Counted from the first letter of the stretch, positions 25,970 through 35,222 are shown. The stretch is DNA of 64,000 nucleotides from Seleniivibrio woodruffii (GCF_029267515.1 NZ_JAJUIS010000001.1:62001-126000); one strand, 5' to 3'. Numbers and translations: made by a program. Notes: generated from the sequence alone by a model not told the origin.

Positions 25970-27209
25970 ACTTCTTAAATATCAGTGTCCCGTTTGTTCC
26001 GCCGAAACCGAAAGAGTTGCTGAGCGCGTATTTGAAATCGCATTTCTCAGGCTTGTTGGGAACGTAGTAAAGGTCGCAGTCGGGGTCGGGGGTGGTATAG
26101 TTTATTGTGGGGGGCAGTATGCCCTTTTCAAGCGCCATCGCACAGTAAATAGCCTCAACGGAACCTGCCGCACCGAGAAGGTGACCGGTCATGGATTTTG
26201 TTGAGCTGATTTTAAGCTGCTTTGCATAGTCGCCGAAAACTTTTTTAATGGCAAGTGTTTCAATCTTATCGTTGAAAGGCGTTGATGTTCCGTGTGCATT
26301 GACATAGCCGATGTCTTCAGGTTTAAGACCTGCATCCGCAAGCGCCGCCTGCATACATCTCATAGCGCCGTCGCCTGTTTCGTCCGGTGCCGTCATGTGA
26401 TATGCGTCCGCTGAAGCTCCGTAGCCCGCAAATTCAGCGTAAATTTTCGCACCTCTGGCAACTGCGTGCTCGTATGATTCAAGGAGCATGATCCCGCATC
26501 CCTCGCCCATAACAAACCCGTCGCGGTCGGCATCGAAGGGACGTGAAGCCTTTTCAGGATCGTCATTTCTGCGTGAAAGAGCCTTCATATTCGCAAAACC
26601 GCCGATGGAAAGTGATGTGACGGCACTCTCTGTGCCTCCCGCAAGCATAACATCGGCATACCCGTGCTGAATGAGCCTTGCAGCTTCACCTACAGAGTGC
26701 GTTCCGGTTGTACATGCAGTGACGAGACTGTAGTTTGGTCCTTTGAAACCGAACTCAATTGAAACCGCACCGCTCGCCATATTTATAATTGAGGTGGGGA
26801 TGAAGAAGGGTGAAATCTTTTTAACGCCCTTTGCGTCGAAATCCCTTGTGGTGTCTTCAATGGCTTTGAAACCGCCGATACCCGAACCGATGTGTGTTCC
26901 GCATCTGCTGAGGTCGGCCTTTTCCAAATCGAAGTTCGCCATTTTTACAGCTATGGCGGAAGCGGCTATGGAAAAAATAACGAACTGTTCGTGTCTTTTG
27001 ACAGCTTTCGGGTCTCTTACATATTCAGCGGCATCGAAATCGTCAACTATACCGGCAAACTTAACAGGCAGTTCCTCTGTGTTCAGTCTTTCCGCAGGAA
27101 TATATTTGATTCCGCTCTTGCCGTTCATAAGAGCTTCCCAGTTCTTTTCGTTTCCGCAGCCGAGGGGAGTTATAAGCCCGTAGCCTGTTACAACTACTCT
27201 TCTCTTCAC
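25962..27209 (-). CDS. fabF: 3-oxoacyl-ACP synthase II
   Basis: Elongating condensing enzyme of type II fatty acid synthesis. The Cys-His-His triad is visible in [11 protein letters not shown] (active Cys), [11 protein letters not shown] and TGHLLGAAG, with the C-terminal [12 protein letters not shown]. The GTG at 27209 is chosen because GGAGG stands five bases ahead and gives the usual [12 protein letters not shown]-terminus; an ATG four codons earlier is the alternative. It sits in the fabD-fabG-acpP-fabF order, 75 bases downstream of acpP. Confidence 0.96.
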   Translation of the reverse strand: MKRRVVVTGYGLITPLGCGNEKNWEALMNGKSGIKYIPAERLNTEELPVKFAGIVDDFDAAEYVRDPKAVKRHEQFVIFSIAASAIAVKMANFDLEKADLSRCGTHIGSGIGGFKAIEDTTRDFDAKGVKKISPFFIPTSIINMASGAVSIEFGFKGPNYSLVTACTTGTHSVGEAARLIQHGYADVMLAGGTESAVTSLSIGGFANMKALSRRNDDPEKASRPFDADRDGFVMGEGCGIMLLESYEHAVARGAKIYAEFAGYGASADAYHMTAPDETGDGAMRCMQAALADAGLKPEDIGYVNAHGTSTPFNDKIETLAIKKVFGDYAKQLKISSTKSMTGHLLGAAGSVEAIYCAMALEKGILPPTINYTTPDPDCDLYYVPNKPEKCDFKYALSNSFGFGGTNGTLIFKKYE

Positions 27210-27284
27210 AAGATCCTCCATTTAGAAAAGGTCGGGGGGACAACCTGAACGGAAATCCCCCCTCGTTTCGAATTATGATAAAAA

Positions 27285-27521
27285 TTAAGCTTTTGCTTTT
27301 TCGATGTGAGAAATGGCATCGCCGACAGTTTTGATCTTTTCAGCTTCCTCGTCCGGAATCTCAAGGTCAAACTCTTCCTCGAAAGCCATGATAAGCTCAA
27401 CTGTGTCAAGAGAGTCTGCGTCAAGGTCGTCTATGAAAGATGCGTCCTCAGTAACTGCGTCTGCATCAACATTAAGCTGCTCAACTATGATCTCTTTTAC
27501 TTTTGCTGCGATATCTGACAT
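27285..27521 (-). CDS. acpP: Acyl carrier protein
   Basis: Carries acyl chains on a phosphopantetheine arm attached to the Ser of [10 protein letters not shown]. 78 residues, strongly acidic, with [18 protein letters not shown] typical of helices II-III. AGGAGG lies just ahead of the start. It is placed between fabG and fabF as in many bacteria. The 134-base gap to fabG holds a small hairpin after the fabG stop, which may allow separate control of acpP level. Confidence 0.97.
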   Translation of the reverse strand: MSDIAAKVKEIIVEQLNVDADAVTEDASFIDDLDADSLDTVELIMAFEEEFDLEIPDEEAEKIKTVGDAISHIEKAKA

Positions 27522-27655
27522 TTTCTGTCCTCCTATAATCTCTTTAAAGAATTATCTTCTTCTCGTCACATTGCATGTGTTATTTACTAAAAATTGCGGC
27601 AGAAATCCACTGTTTTTAATAAAATCTTTATACATAAACCTCTTACGAGGCTTTA

Positions 27656-28408
27656 TCACATATACATTCCGCCGTTGACGTGGATTGTCTGACCTGTGAT
27701 ATAGTCGGATGCGGATGAAGCAAGAAACATTACTGCGTTTGCAACGTCCTCAGCCTCGCCCAGTTCGCCGAGTGATATCTTGGCGAGCATCGCGTCCACA
27801 ACCTCTTTGGGCAGAACATCCGTCATAGCGGTGCGGATGAAACCGGGGGCAACTGCGTTAACTCTGATGCCGCGGCTTGCAAGTTCCTGTGCGGAAGTCT
27901 TTGTGAGACCAACCAGACCCGCCTTGCTTGCGGAATAGTTCGCCTGTCCTGCGTTTCCTGAAAAACCGACAACGGAAGCGATGTTGACAATTTTTCCGTA
28001 TCTCTTCTTCATCATGCCTTTAAGAGCAGCTTTGGTGCAGATGAACGCACCTTTAAGGTTAACGTCCAGAACCTTTTCCCACTGCTCAACCTTCATACGC
28101 ATGATGAGTCCGTCCTGTGTTATCCCTGCATTGTTCACAAGGATATCAACAGTGCCGAGCTTCTCCTCGATCTCTTTCATCATAGCCTCAACGCTGTCCT
28201 CTCTGGACACGTCGGCAGCAACAGCCGCGGCAACGCCGCCCTTGTCTGTTATCTCTTTAACGACAGCTTCGGCATCAGCTTTGATGTTCGCGATATCTAT
28301 ATAGTTCACCGCAACTTTGGCGCCCTCTGCTGCCATTTTAAGAGCGATGATACGGCCAATGCCGCTGGAAGCGCCTGTAACCAGCGCCACTTTTCCTTCA
28401 AGTGTCAT
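27656..28408 (-). CDS. fabG: 3-oxoacyl-ACP reductase
   Basis: NADPH-dependent reduction of 3-oxoacyl-ACP. Short-chain dehydrogenase fold with the cofactor loop TGASSGIGR, the NNAG motif (LVNNAGITQDGL), catalytic Ser in NIASVVGFSGN and YSASK (Tyr-Lys pair), and the C-terminal GQTIHVNGGMYM. 250 aa. The start is three bases after the fabD stop, so it is probably translated from the same message. Confidence 0.97.
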   Translation of the reverse strand: MTLEGKVALVTGASSGIGRIIALKMAAEGAKVAVNYIDIANIKADAEAVVKEITDKGGVAAAVAADVSREDSVEAMMKEIEEKLGTVDILVNNAGITQDGLIMRMKVEQWEKVLDVNLKGAFICTKAALKGMMKKRYGKIVNIASVVGFSGNAGQANYSASKAGLVGLTKTSAQELASRGIRVNAVAPGFIRTAMTDVLPKEVVDAMLAKISLGELGEAEDVANAVMFLASSASDYITGQTIHVNGGMYM

Positions 28409-28410
28409 GT

Positions 28411-29325
28411 TTACTCCGGTAAATCCGCAACCTTTGAAACGTTTTCAACGGTCACGTTTTTGTCTATTTTTTTGATGAGTCCGGCAAGAACCTGTCCTGC
28501 GCCCACCTCTATGAATCTGTCCACCCCTGAGTTTACCATATTTTTTATCAGGGTTGTCCATAAAACTGCACCGTCAACCTGTCTGCACAGCGCATCGTAA
28601 ACGTCGGCGGCAGAGGTTTCCTCTTTTGCATCAACGTTATTGAATACAGGAGTGCTGAGGTCTTTAATGACTATGTTATTTTTGAGGTAATCCGCCATTT
28701 TCTCTCTGGCAGGTTTCATAAGCGAACAGTGGAAGGGTGCGGAAACGGGGAGCAGAAGTGCTCTTTTTGCCCCTTTCGCCTTAATCTTCTCGGAAAATTC
28801 CTCAACAGCCTCTTTGTGTCCGGCGACAACTATCTGTCCGGGGCAGTTGAAATTTGCGGGTTCAACGACCTTCACGCCGGAAACCTCTCTGCATGTTTCA
28901 ACAACAGCCTCGTCGTCGATGCCCATGACAGCCGCCATGGCGCCAACACCGACAGGAACCGCATCCTGCATAAACTTTCCGCGGTTATGCACGGCAAGAA
29001 CGCCCTCTTCAAATGTGAAACCGCCTGCGGCAACCACTGCTGAATATTCACCGAGGGAGTGTCCTGCGAAACAGTCCGCCTTCACTCTGTTTTTAAGCAC
29101 TTCCCAGATACCGACGCTCATGGTGAGCAGCGCGGGCTGGGTGTTGTATGTGGTTTTAAGCTCCTCTTCGGAGCCTTCGAACATTATTTTTGTCAGGCTG
29201 TAGCCCAGAGCCGAATCAGCCTTGTCGAAAATCGCTTTAACTTCCGGCATGGTGTCGTAAAAATCTTTTCCCATGCCGACAAATTGTGACCCCTGTCCGG
29301 GGAAAACAACCGCTGTCTTGCCCAT
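28411..29325 (-). CDS. fabD: Malonyl-CoA:ACP transacylase
   Basis: Loads malonyl groups onto ACP. Signature motifs are VFPGQGSQFVGMGKD at the N-terminus, the nucleophile elbow GHSLGEYSA and VSAPFHCSLM, whose His completes the dyad. 304 aa. It is preceded on the transcript by a 106-base gap containing a C/G-rich palindromic element (29347-29426) that separates it from fabH. Confidence 0.97.
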   Translation of the reverse strand: MGKTAVVFPGQGSQFVGMGKDFYDTMPEVKAIFDKADSALGYSLTKIMFEGSEEELKTTYNTQPALLTMSVGIWEVLKNRVKADCFAGHSLGEYSAVVAAGGFTFEEGVLAVHNRGKFMQDAVPVGVGAMAAVMGIDDEAVVETCREVSGVKVVEPANFNCPGQIVVAGHKEAVEEFSEKIKAKGAKRALLLPVSAPFHCSLMKPAREKMADYLKNNIVIKDLSTPVFNNVDAKEETSAADVYDALCRQVDGAVLWTTLIKNMVNSGVDRFIEVGAGQVLAGLIKKIDKNVTVENVSKVADLPE

Positions 29326-29346
29326 CGTATATGTCTCCTTTTGTCT

Positions 29347-29426
29347 CCCCCTTTATAAAAGGGGGACTAAGGGGGATTTAAATTAAGAAAATCCACCCCG
29401 ACCCTCCTTTGTCAAAGAAGGGAGGG
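29347..29426. repeat. C/G-rich triple-hairpin intergenic element (family B)
   Basis: Three consecutive hairpins: CCCCCTTT/AAAGGGGG at 29347-29365, GGGGGATTT with AAATCCACCCC at 29371-29399, and CCCTCCTTT with AAGGGAGGG to 29426. It lies between fabH and fabD. Elements of this CCCCCTTT...GGGGGATTT type are familiar as dispersed repeats in many bacterial genomes; only one copy is in the window. Confidence 0.6.
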
Positions 29427-29431
29427 AAAAA

Positions 29432-30409
29432 TCAGAACGTAAACGCCATGCTTCCCCATGTAAGTCCGCCGCCGAAAGCCGCGGAAACAACGTTGTGCCC
29501 GCGCTGTATGCGTCCGTCGCGCACAGCCTGATCAAGGGCGGTGGGAATCGTGGCAGCCGAAGTATTACCGTAGTTTGTAAGGTTAATTATTACCTTCTCT
29601 TTGTCAAGTCCCAGTCTTTTTGCAGCTGCGTCTATAATGCGCAGGTTCGCCTGATGGGGAATCATCCAGTCTATCTGGTCGGATGAAAATCCGGCAGCGT
29701 CTGCCGCTTCCTGTGCTGCGTCCGCCATGGCGCGCACAGCTATTTTAAACACGTCGTTGCCCTTCATCTGTATCATGTGGTCAACTGCGGGTTCGTTTAT
29801 CATCTTTTTAAGGTATTGAGAGCCCAGATTATCCTGCTTCAGCAACTCACCGTATTCCCCGTCGGCATAATTGAATATGCTTTTGATGCCGGGCGCTGTA
29901 TCCGCTGAAACAACAGCCGCACCCGCTCCGTCGCCGAAGAGGATGCAGGTTGATCTGTCACGCCAGTCAACACATGCGGTAAGGTGTTCCGCACCGATAA
30001 CAAGTATATTCTTCGCGCTGCCGGAACGTATCATTCCGTCGGCAACACGCACACCGTAAAGGAAGCCTGAACATGCCGCGGCAATGTCAAAAGCCATGCA
30101 AGTCTTTGCGCCCAGCTTATATTGAACACGGCAAGCCGTTGATGGCATTATAGTATCCGGCGAAAGCGTAGCAACTATAATAGCGTCCAGCTGGTTTGAC
30201 TGAAGCCCTGCCATCTCAAGTGCCTTTTTGCCTGCCTCAGCCGCCATATCGCTGCACGATTCGTCCTCCGCAACGTGTCTCTGTTTGATTCCCGTGCGGG
30301 TCACTATCCATTCATCTGAAGTGTCAAGAAATTTTGCGATATCGTCATTGGTCATTATTTTAGGAGGGAAATAGGAACCTGTTCCTGTGAATCTTGAATA
30401 TATACTCAT
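29432..30409 (-). CDS. fabH: 3-oxoacyl-ACP synthase III
   Basis: Initiating condensing enzyme that joins acetyl-CoA (or a branched primer) to malonyl-ACP. 325 aa, opening with YSRFTGTGSYFPPKIMTND. It has DEWIVTRTGIKQRH, the active Cys in FDIAAACSGFLYG, IPHQANLRIID (His) and NLTNYGNTSAATIP (Asn), with the glycine-rich end SAAFGGGLTWG. It follows plsX after 83 bases that contain a perfect palindrome, a possible operator. Confidence 0.97.
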   Translation of the reverse strand: MSIYSRFTGTGSYFPPKIMTNDDIAKFLDTSDEWIVTRTGIKQRHVAEDESCSDMAAEAGKKALEMAGLQSNQLDAIIVATLSPDTIMPSTACRVQYKLGAKTCMAFDIAAACSGFLYGVRVADGMIRSGSAKNILVIGAEHLTACVDWRDRSTCILFGDGAGAAVVSADTAPGIKSIFNYADGEYGELLKQDNLGSQYLKKMINEPAVDHMIQMKGNDVFKIAVRAMADAAQEAADAAGFSSDQIDWMIPHQANLRIIDAAAKRLGLDKEKVIINLTNYGNTSAATIPTALDQAVRDGRIQRGHNVVSAAFGGGLTWGSMAFTF

Positions 30410-30458
30410 GCGCCACCTGAAAGTTCAGCAAAAATTAATTAGTTACCAAGTCGAACTT

Positions 30459-30479
30459 TTCGGGAACATTGTTCCAGAA
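30459..30479. promoter_or_regulatory. Palindrome between plsX and fabH, possible operator
   Basis: GGAACATTGTTCC is an exact inverted repeat around a central T, and flanking TTC/GAA extend the symmetry to 21 bases with one mismatched pair. There is no T-run, so it is not a terminator. Its position ahead of fabH suggests a protein-binding site. Confidence 0.4.
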
Positions 30480-30492
30480 ACGAACATTTTTG

Positions 30493-31515
30493 TCAACTTG
30501 TAATACCCGCATCAGCTCTGGGAACGGCTTTCTCTATCTGGTCATTGAGTTTTTGCTTCGCAAGTTCATGCGCCATTTTGATACTGTATTTCACAGCGGT
30601 GGAATTTGAACTGCCATGACCGATGATGCATACGCCGTTGACACCCAGAAGAGGTGCGCCGCCGTATGACGAATGGTCGGCTTTCTTTTTGATTCTTTTC
30701 AGCGCAGGTATCATGAAAAGCGCGCCTATTTTTGAAAGTGTGGAAGAGCGTATCTCATCCTTTAGCATTTTGGAAATATACCAGCCCGCTGATTCGGAAA
30801 CCTTGAGCGCAACATTTCCTGCAAAGCCGTCAACAACGATAACGTCGGACGTGCCCCTGAAAAGATCCTTTCCCTCAACGTTGCCGTAGAAGTTGATAAC
30901 GCCTCTGTTCCCCAGTTCGGAAAGCTGCTTGAACACGGTCTTTGTGGTTTCGTTACCTTTAACGTCCTCTTCGCCGACAGACATAAGACCCACAGAGGGT
31001 TTCTCTTTGCTCATGACGATAGACGCGTAAGCGCTCGCCATGATAGCGAACTGAATGTAATTCTCAACCTTACAGTCAACGTTCGCACCCACGTCGCACA
31101 TAACCGTGTGCCCCTTGACAGTGGGCATAACGGCAGCTATGGCGGGACGGTCTATTCCCGGCAGGGTTTTCAGTATCATCTTGGCGACAGCCATTACAGC
31201 GCCCGTGTTTCCGGCACTGTAAAATGCGGCTCCGCTCCCGTCTTTGACAAGACGCAGACCTTCATGGATAGAGGAGTTCCTCTTTGCCCTGATAATCTGT
31301 GAAGGGAGGTCGTCCATTGTGACAACCTGTTCGGCGTGAACAATTTCGATATTTTTCGAGGCTTTCGGACCGCAGGCATCAAGCTCTGCTTTCACCTGTT
31401 TTTCATCCCCTACGAGGATAAGCTCAGTCCCGAACTCCTGAACAGCTATAACGGCACCCTTGACAATCTCATGCGGGGCGTAGTCTCCCCCCATGGCATC
31501 AACGACGACTTTCAT
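30493..31515 (-). CDS. plsX: Phosphate acyltransferase PlsX
   Basis: Converts acyl-ACP to acyl-phosphate, feeding PlsY for phospholipid synthesis. Family landmarks are MKVVVDAMGGDYAPHEIVKG, SAGNTGAVMA, DVGANVDCK, GDEKQ-type loop and GFAGNVALK, followed by YGGAPLLGVNG. 340 aa. It starts one base after the rpmF stop codon, the classic rpmF-plsX-fabH arrangement. Confidence 0.97.
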   Translation of the reverse strand: MKVVVDAMGGDYAPHEIVKGAVIAVQEFGTELILVGDEKQVKAELDACGPKASKNIEIVHAEQVVTMDDLPSQIIRAKRNSSIHEGLRLVKDGSGAAFYSAGNTGAVMAVAKMILKTLPGIDRPAIAAVMPTVKGHTVMCDVGANVDCKVENYIQFAIMASAYASIVMSKEKPSVGLMSVGEEDVKGNETTKTVFKQLSELGNRGVINFYGNVEGKDLFRGTSDVIVVDGFAGNVALKVSESAGWYISKMLKDEIRSSTLSKIGALFMIPALKRIKKKADHSSYGGAPLLGVNGVCIIGHGSSNSTAVKYSIKMAHELAKQKLNDQIEKAVPRADAGITS

Positions 31516-31516
31516 G

Positions 31517-31699
31517 TTATATCTCTTCTTTCGCCACTACCTGTTTCTTGTTGTAATACCCGCAAGAAGGGCACACTCTGTGGTTAAGTTTCAGCTCACC
31601 GCAGTTTGAGCACTTGCTGTAAGCCAGTGTTGCTGCATGATGGTGGCTTCTTCTGTTGCCCTTTTTCATTCTGGAAGTTTTACCCTTAGGTACACCCAT
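31517..31699 (-). CDS. rpmF: 50S ribosomal protein bL32
   Basis: 60-residue large-subunit protein beginning MGVPKGKTSRMKKGNRRSHH. It has a zinc ribbon CSNC...CPSC (CSNCGELKLNHRVCPSCGYY), the zinc-binding form of L32. It sits between yceD and plsX as in many bacteria. Confidence 0.97.
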   Translation of the reverse strand: MGVPKGKTSRMKKGNRRSHHHAATLAYSKCSNCGELKLNHRVCPSCGYYNKKQVVAKEEI

Positions 31700-31742
31700 T
31701 TCAATACTCCTGTATCAGAGTAGCTGCATCCTGTGCGCAGCC

Positions 31743-32258
31743 TCAGTTATTTTTTAATTTATCCAGTCCCGACCACCTGGGGTCGCCAGTCTCTTTGCAT
31801 TTACACTTGCCGAGATTAAGGTTCTCTCCGCACATGGGGCAGAGTCCTTTGCAGTCGTCGCCGCAAAGCATCCGAACGGGGAGATGGAAAACGACCTCCT
31901 GCCGCACTATCTCGTGCAGATCAATCTCGTCGTCCTCAACCCAGCAGACGCCCATATCGTCGTCAGTCAGCTCGGCTTCCTCTTTGACATCCTCAAGACT
32001 CTGGCTCATAAGCTGTATACCCGCCGTCTGCCTTCCGAACCCTTTTGTGGGTTCAAGACATCTGGCGCAGGGAGCCTCAAAGCTGTAGCTGAACTCAACG
32101 TCCAGAAACAGTCCTGAGTCGGTGGGGATGAAATCCGCGGAGAAGCTCTCCACGTTAACCTTCATATCTTCTTCTGTGAAGGCGAAGTCTCCTTCGAAAT
32201 GTCCGCCTTCCGCAAGAAGTTCTTCAAAAGACAGCTTCACGATATCAACTCCTGACAC
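31743..32258 (-). CDS. yceD: YceD/DUF177 family protein
   Basis: 171 aa. The family core is CARCLEPT with downstream acidic strands, and this member also carries a C-terminal zinc-ribbon-like stretch (CGDDCKGLCPMCGENL, then GKCKCKE). YceD-family proteins are encoded directly ahead of rpmF across bacteria and have been linked to 23S rRNA accumulation; the exact activity is not settled. It is first in the yceD-rpmF-plsX-fab operon, behind a near-consensus promoter. Confidence 0.9.
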   Translation of the reverse strand: MSGVDIVKLSFEELLAEGGHFEGDFAFTEEDMKVNVESFSADFIPTDSGLFLDVEFSYSFEAPCARCLEPTKGFGRQTAGIQLMSQSLEDVKEEAELTDDDMGVCWVEDDEIDLHEIVRQEVVFHLPVRMLCGDDCKGLCPMCGENLNLGKCKCKETGDPRWSGLDKLKNN

Positions 32259-32287
32259 TCTGACCGTTTAAGGGTCAAAGAGCAACA

Positions 32288-32316
32288 ATACTAGTCATAC
32301 AAATCCCGAAAGTCAA
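32288..32316 (-). promoter_or_regulatory. Sigma-70-type promoter of yceD-rpmF-plsX-fab operon
   Basis: On the minus strand TTGACT (32316-32311) and TAGTAT (32293-32288) are spaced by 17 bases. The start site would be near 32281, some 23 bases ahead of the yceD ATG. Confidence 0.6.
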
Positions 32317-32334
32317 GTTTTTTTATGACAACCT

Positions 32335-32637
32335 TTATTTACGGATGCCGGAATGTCCGAAACGTTCAGTAAGCACCGCAGTTACTTCCTCGAAAGCCAC
32401 TCCTCGCATTTCAAGAGCTACTATCATATGATATAAATAGTCCGCAGCTTCTCCGGCAACGTCTCTGTCGGTTTCGACAAGGATAGCTTTTATGAGTTCC
32501 GCGTTCTCTTCGCCCAGTTTTTTTATTATCTTGTTCGTACCGCCCTGTAAAAGTTTGCAGGTGTACGATGCATCCGAAGGGTTCGCTTTGCGCTCCCTTA
32601 CAACATCAACCAGTTTTCCGATTATTGATACGTCCAT
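32335..32637 (-). CDS. hisE: Phosphoribosyl-ATP pyrophosphatase
   Basis: Second step of histidine synthesis, releasing pyrophosphate from phosphoribosyl-ATP. 100 aa all-alpha MazG-like fold. SYTCKLLQGGTNKIIKKLGEENAELIKA carries the acidic metal ligands, and EAADYLYHMIVAL completes the site. It is a stand-alone HisE, not fused to HisI. It lies 95 bases downstream of hisF, with a palindromic repeat in the gap. Confidence 0.95.
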   Translation of the reverse strand: MDVSIIGKLVDVVRERKANPSDASYTCKLLQGGTNKIIKKLGEENAELIKAILVETDRDVAGEAADYLYHMIVALEMRGVAFEEVTAVLTERFGHSGIRK

Positions 32638-32653
32638 TTATTCCTCTGGAAAA

Positions 32654-32722
32654 AGACTGCGTCGTCACGCTGTTCCTCGCAGTGACCGTTTTCTGTCATT
32701 GCGAGCGCCAGCGCGGCAATCT
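32654..32722. repeat. Palindromic intergenic repeat, family A copy 2
   Basis: AGACTGCGTCGTCACGC at one end is mirrored by GCGCGGCAATCT at the other, and CCTCGCAGTGAC pairs with GTCATTGCGAG in the inner part. It occupies most of the hisF-hisE gap. Confidence 0.7.
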
Positions 32723-32732
32723 CATTCTTAAT

Positions 32733-33500
32733 TTATTCAGTTATCCTTACGGGAACGTTGCGTTCCGCCAAAAACTTCTTCACTTCACCGACGGAATATT
32801 CCCGAAAGTGAAAGATGCTCGCCGCAAGAGCCGCATCAGCTTTCCCTTCCGTCAGTCCGTCGTATATATGCTGCGGGTTTCCCACGCCGCCGCTGGCTAT
32901 GACGGGGATACCCACCGCCTCTGCCACCGCACGGTTAAGCCCGTTGTCGTATCCGTCCTTTGTCCCGTCGCAGTCCATGCTGGTGAGCAGTATCTCGCCG
33001 GAACCGAAACTCTCCATCTTCGCCGCCCACTCCAGAACGTCTATCCCCGTTGCGTTGCGTCCGCCGTGGGTGTAAACCTCCCAACCTGCGCCATCCTTCC
33101 TGCGCTTCGCATCTATCGCCACTACGATGCACTGGGAACCGAACCGGAGCGCTGCCTCCTGAACAAATTCTGGACGGTGCACTGCCGCAGTATTTATAGA
33201 AACCTTGTCCGCACCTGAGTTCAGCAGATTTCTGATATCCTTTATCTCGCGCACGCCGCCGCCCACCGTTACAGGCATAAATACCCGCTCCGCTGTGCGC
33301 GCGACAACGTCAAGAATTATGCCTCTGTTGTCAGAACTGGCTGTAATATCAAGAAATGTCAGTTCATCTGCACCCTGTGCGTCATATATTTCAGCAACCT
33401 CAACAGGGTCGCCGGCGTCTCTTAAATTAACGAAATTCGTACCCTTAACAACCCGTCCGTCCTTAACGTCCAGACAGGGGATTATGCGTTTTGCGAGCAT
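32733..33500 (-). CDS. hisF: Imidazole glycerol phosphate synthase cyclase subunit
   Basis: TIM-barrel synthase that makes imidazole glycerol phosphate and AICAR using ammonia from HisH. 255 aa. Catalytic D11 lies in [20 protein letters not shown] and D130-type Asp in [33 protein letters not shown] and [15 protein letters not shown] line the phosphate sites. hisH and the other his genes are not in the window; only hisE follows. Confidence 0.97.
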   Translation of the reverse strand: MLAKRIIPCLDVKDGRVVKGTNFVNLRDAGDPVEVAEIYDAQGADELTFLDITASSDNRGIILDVVARTAERVFMPVTVGGGVREIKDIRNLLNSGADKVSINTAAVHRPEFVQEAALRFGSQCIVVAIDAKRRKDGAGWEVYTHGGRNATGIDVLEWAAKMESFGSGEILLTSMDCDGTKDGYDNGLNRAVAEAVGIPVIASGGVGNPQHIYDGLTEGKADAALAASIFHFREYSVGEVKKFLAERNVPVRITE

Positions 33501-33679
33501 GATGTACCTTTACTGATTAGTAGATGAAAAAATAATGTACTAATTAAAGTGAACGGTCAAGGGGTTTAGTCTTTCTATGTATTACATGCAATGAATTTTC
33601 ACTTAACGACAATATCCATATTGATTGATCCCGTTATATGATATAGTTGCATCATTATTATGTTTCAAGGAGAATATGA

Positions 33680-34501
33680 ATGGCAGATTTCCAGAAAAAA
33701 ATCGATTCGGGTGCATTCGGAGCGGTGACTGTGGTGGCGGTTGTGGTGATAGTTTTCCTGGCTTTCACATCTTTCACAACCATAAGCGCGGGCTCAAGGG
33801 GTGTACTGCTCACATTCGGCAAGCCTTCCGATAAAGTTTTAGGAGAAGGTATTCACTTTAAGATACCCATGGTACAGACAATCGTGAAAATCGACACCAA
33901 AATCAAAAAAGGCGAAATAGACACCGGAGCGGCATCAAAAGACCTTCAGGATGTCACGGCAACCATCGCGGTCAACTTTCATGCAGATCCGGAACGCGTT
34001 AATACGCTCTACCAGACTATCGGGCTTGACTACGCATCGAGAGTTATTGACCCTTCTGTCCGCGAGGTCATGAAAGCCGTCATCGCACGTTACACAGCAG
34101 GCGAACTCATTACCCAGCGAGAGGATGTCAAAAACAACATCAAAGCCCAGCTTAGGGAACGTCTGATTGCTTTTAACGTGATTCTGGATGATTTCTCGAT
34201 AGTAAATTTCAGCTTCTCAAAAGGCTTCACAGATGCCATCGAAGCGAAACAGACAGCAGAACAGCTCGCCATAAAAGCTCAAAGAGATCTTGAAAGAATT
34301 AAGATTGAAGCTGAGCAGAAGATAGCTCAGGCGCAGGCTGAAGCTGAATCACTGAGACTTCAGAAGACAAACGTCACTCAGGAGCTTATCAAGCTGAGAG
34401 AGATTGAGATGCAAACCAAGGCTATTGAAAAGTGGAACGGTCAGCTCCCCACATACACAGGCGGGGCAATGCCATTTCTGAATCTTTCCGCACCCAAATA
34501 A
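33680..34501 (+). CDS. Prohibitin/SPFH-domain membrane protein
   Basis: 273 aa: a short cytoplasmic N-terminus, one membrane helix (about residues 14-35), then the SPFH/band 7 domain (GSRGVLLTFGKPSDKVLGEG, VTATIAVNFHADPERV, VIDPSVREVMKAVIARY) and a coiled-coil with alternating Glu/Ala/Gln (~200-255). Prohibitin-like proteins form large membrane-associated assemblies that influence FtsH-type proteolysis or membrane organisation; which applies here is unknown. AAGGAG precedes the ATG. It is a single-gene unit followed by a hairpin. Confidence 0.9.
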   Translation: MADFQKKIDSGAFGAVTVVAVVVIVFLAFTSFTTISAGSRGVLLTFGKPSDKVLGEGIHFKIPMVQTIVKIDTKIKKGEIDTGAASKDLQDVTATIAVNFHADPERVNTLYQTIGLDYASRVIDPSVREVMKAVIARYTAGELITQREDVKNNIKAQLRERLIAFNVILDDFSIVNFSFSKGFTDAIEAKQTAEQLAIKAQRDLERIKIEAEQKIAQAQAEAESLRLQKTNVTQELIKLREIEMQTKAIEKWNGQLPTYTGGAMPFLNLSAPK

Positions 34502-34511
34502 TACCCACAGC

Positions 34512-34541
34512 GCCGCCGGACGGCAGCAACTTTCCGGCGGC
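34512..34541 (+). terminator. GC-rich hairpin between the SPFH and Crp/Fnr genes
   Basis: GCCGCCGGA (34512-34520) pairs with TCCGGCGGC (34533-34541). The following sequence has only short T runs, so termination strength is doubtful. Confidence 0.5.
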
Positions 34542-34546
34542 TCACT

Positions 34547-35218
34547 TTAATAAAAAAGCTGAACCTCGCGCCCCTTTATAGTGAGACACCCCTCCTTCGT
34601 CATCTGCTTTATGACCCGTGAAAGGTTCTCCGGCGTACTGCCGAGAAGCACCGCCAGCTCACACCTTGGCACAGGCAGTCTGAAATTTTTTCTGTGCTCT
34701 CTTCCCGCATACTGCTCCAGGTACGCGCAAAGCCTCTCCCGCGTGCCGTTGAGGGCATGGGATTCTATCAGCCCCACGAGGTGAATCATATCCGTTGCGC
34801 ACCTCTGCAACTGTGTTTCCAGAAGCTCGCTGTCAGCCATAATCAGCCGCTTTATGCACTCGCGTTCCACAACAAGAAGCTCCGAGCGTTCCAGCGTCAT
34901 AGCACCGAACAGGCTTTTTGTCACCACCACGGCAGAATCGGTAAGTTCGCCGGGGAATATATATTTAATGGTTATCTCCTTGCCGTCCTCGCGCACCCTG
35001 TTCAGACGAACAAGCCCGCTCACGAGATAACAGCAGTGCGCCGAAGGTTCCCCCTGAGCAAAAAGCACCTCCTGCCTGCCGCAGCGCACAAGACTGCTGC
35101 CGCCCATGACAGCGTCTGCAAGTGATTTTGAATATTTCCTGAACCGGAGCTTCACAAAATCGTCAACCGCATCTTTTTTTCCGGAAATCTTAACACCTGT
35201 CAATGAATCCCACCTCAT
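34547..35218 (-). CDS. Crp/Fnr-family transcriptional regulator
   Basis: 223 aa: a cyclic-nucleotide-binding-like beta roll (~35-125), the dimer helix, and a C-terminal winged helix with RCELAVLLGSTPENLSRVIKQM, the DNA-recognition segment. The cysteines (46, 62, 63, 121, 140, 164, 186, 211) do not form the N-terminal spacing of FNR, so an oxygen-sensing Fe-S cluster of that type is not predicted. It is divergent from the TonB receptor operon with a shared 85-base control region, which makes that operon its likely target. Confidence 0.88.
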   Translation of the reverse strand: MRWDSLTGVKISGKKDAVDDFVKLRFRKYSKSLADAVMGGSSLVRCGRQEVLFAQGEPSAHCCYLVSGLVRLNRVREDGKEITIKYIFPGELTDSAVVVTKSLFGAMTLERSELLVVERECIKRLIMADSELLETQLQRCATDMIHLVGLIESHALNGTRERLCAYLEQYAGREHRKNFRLPVPRCELAVLLGSTPENLSRVIKQMTKEGCLTIKGREVQLFY

Positions 35219-35222
35219 TAAA

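Noticed and set aside
34547-35218. Oxygen-sensing FNR
   Set aside because: The required N-terminal Cys spacing is missing, so only the general Crp/Fnr family is called.
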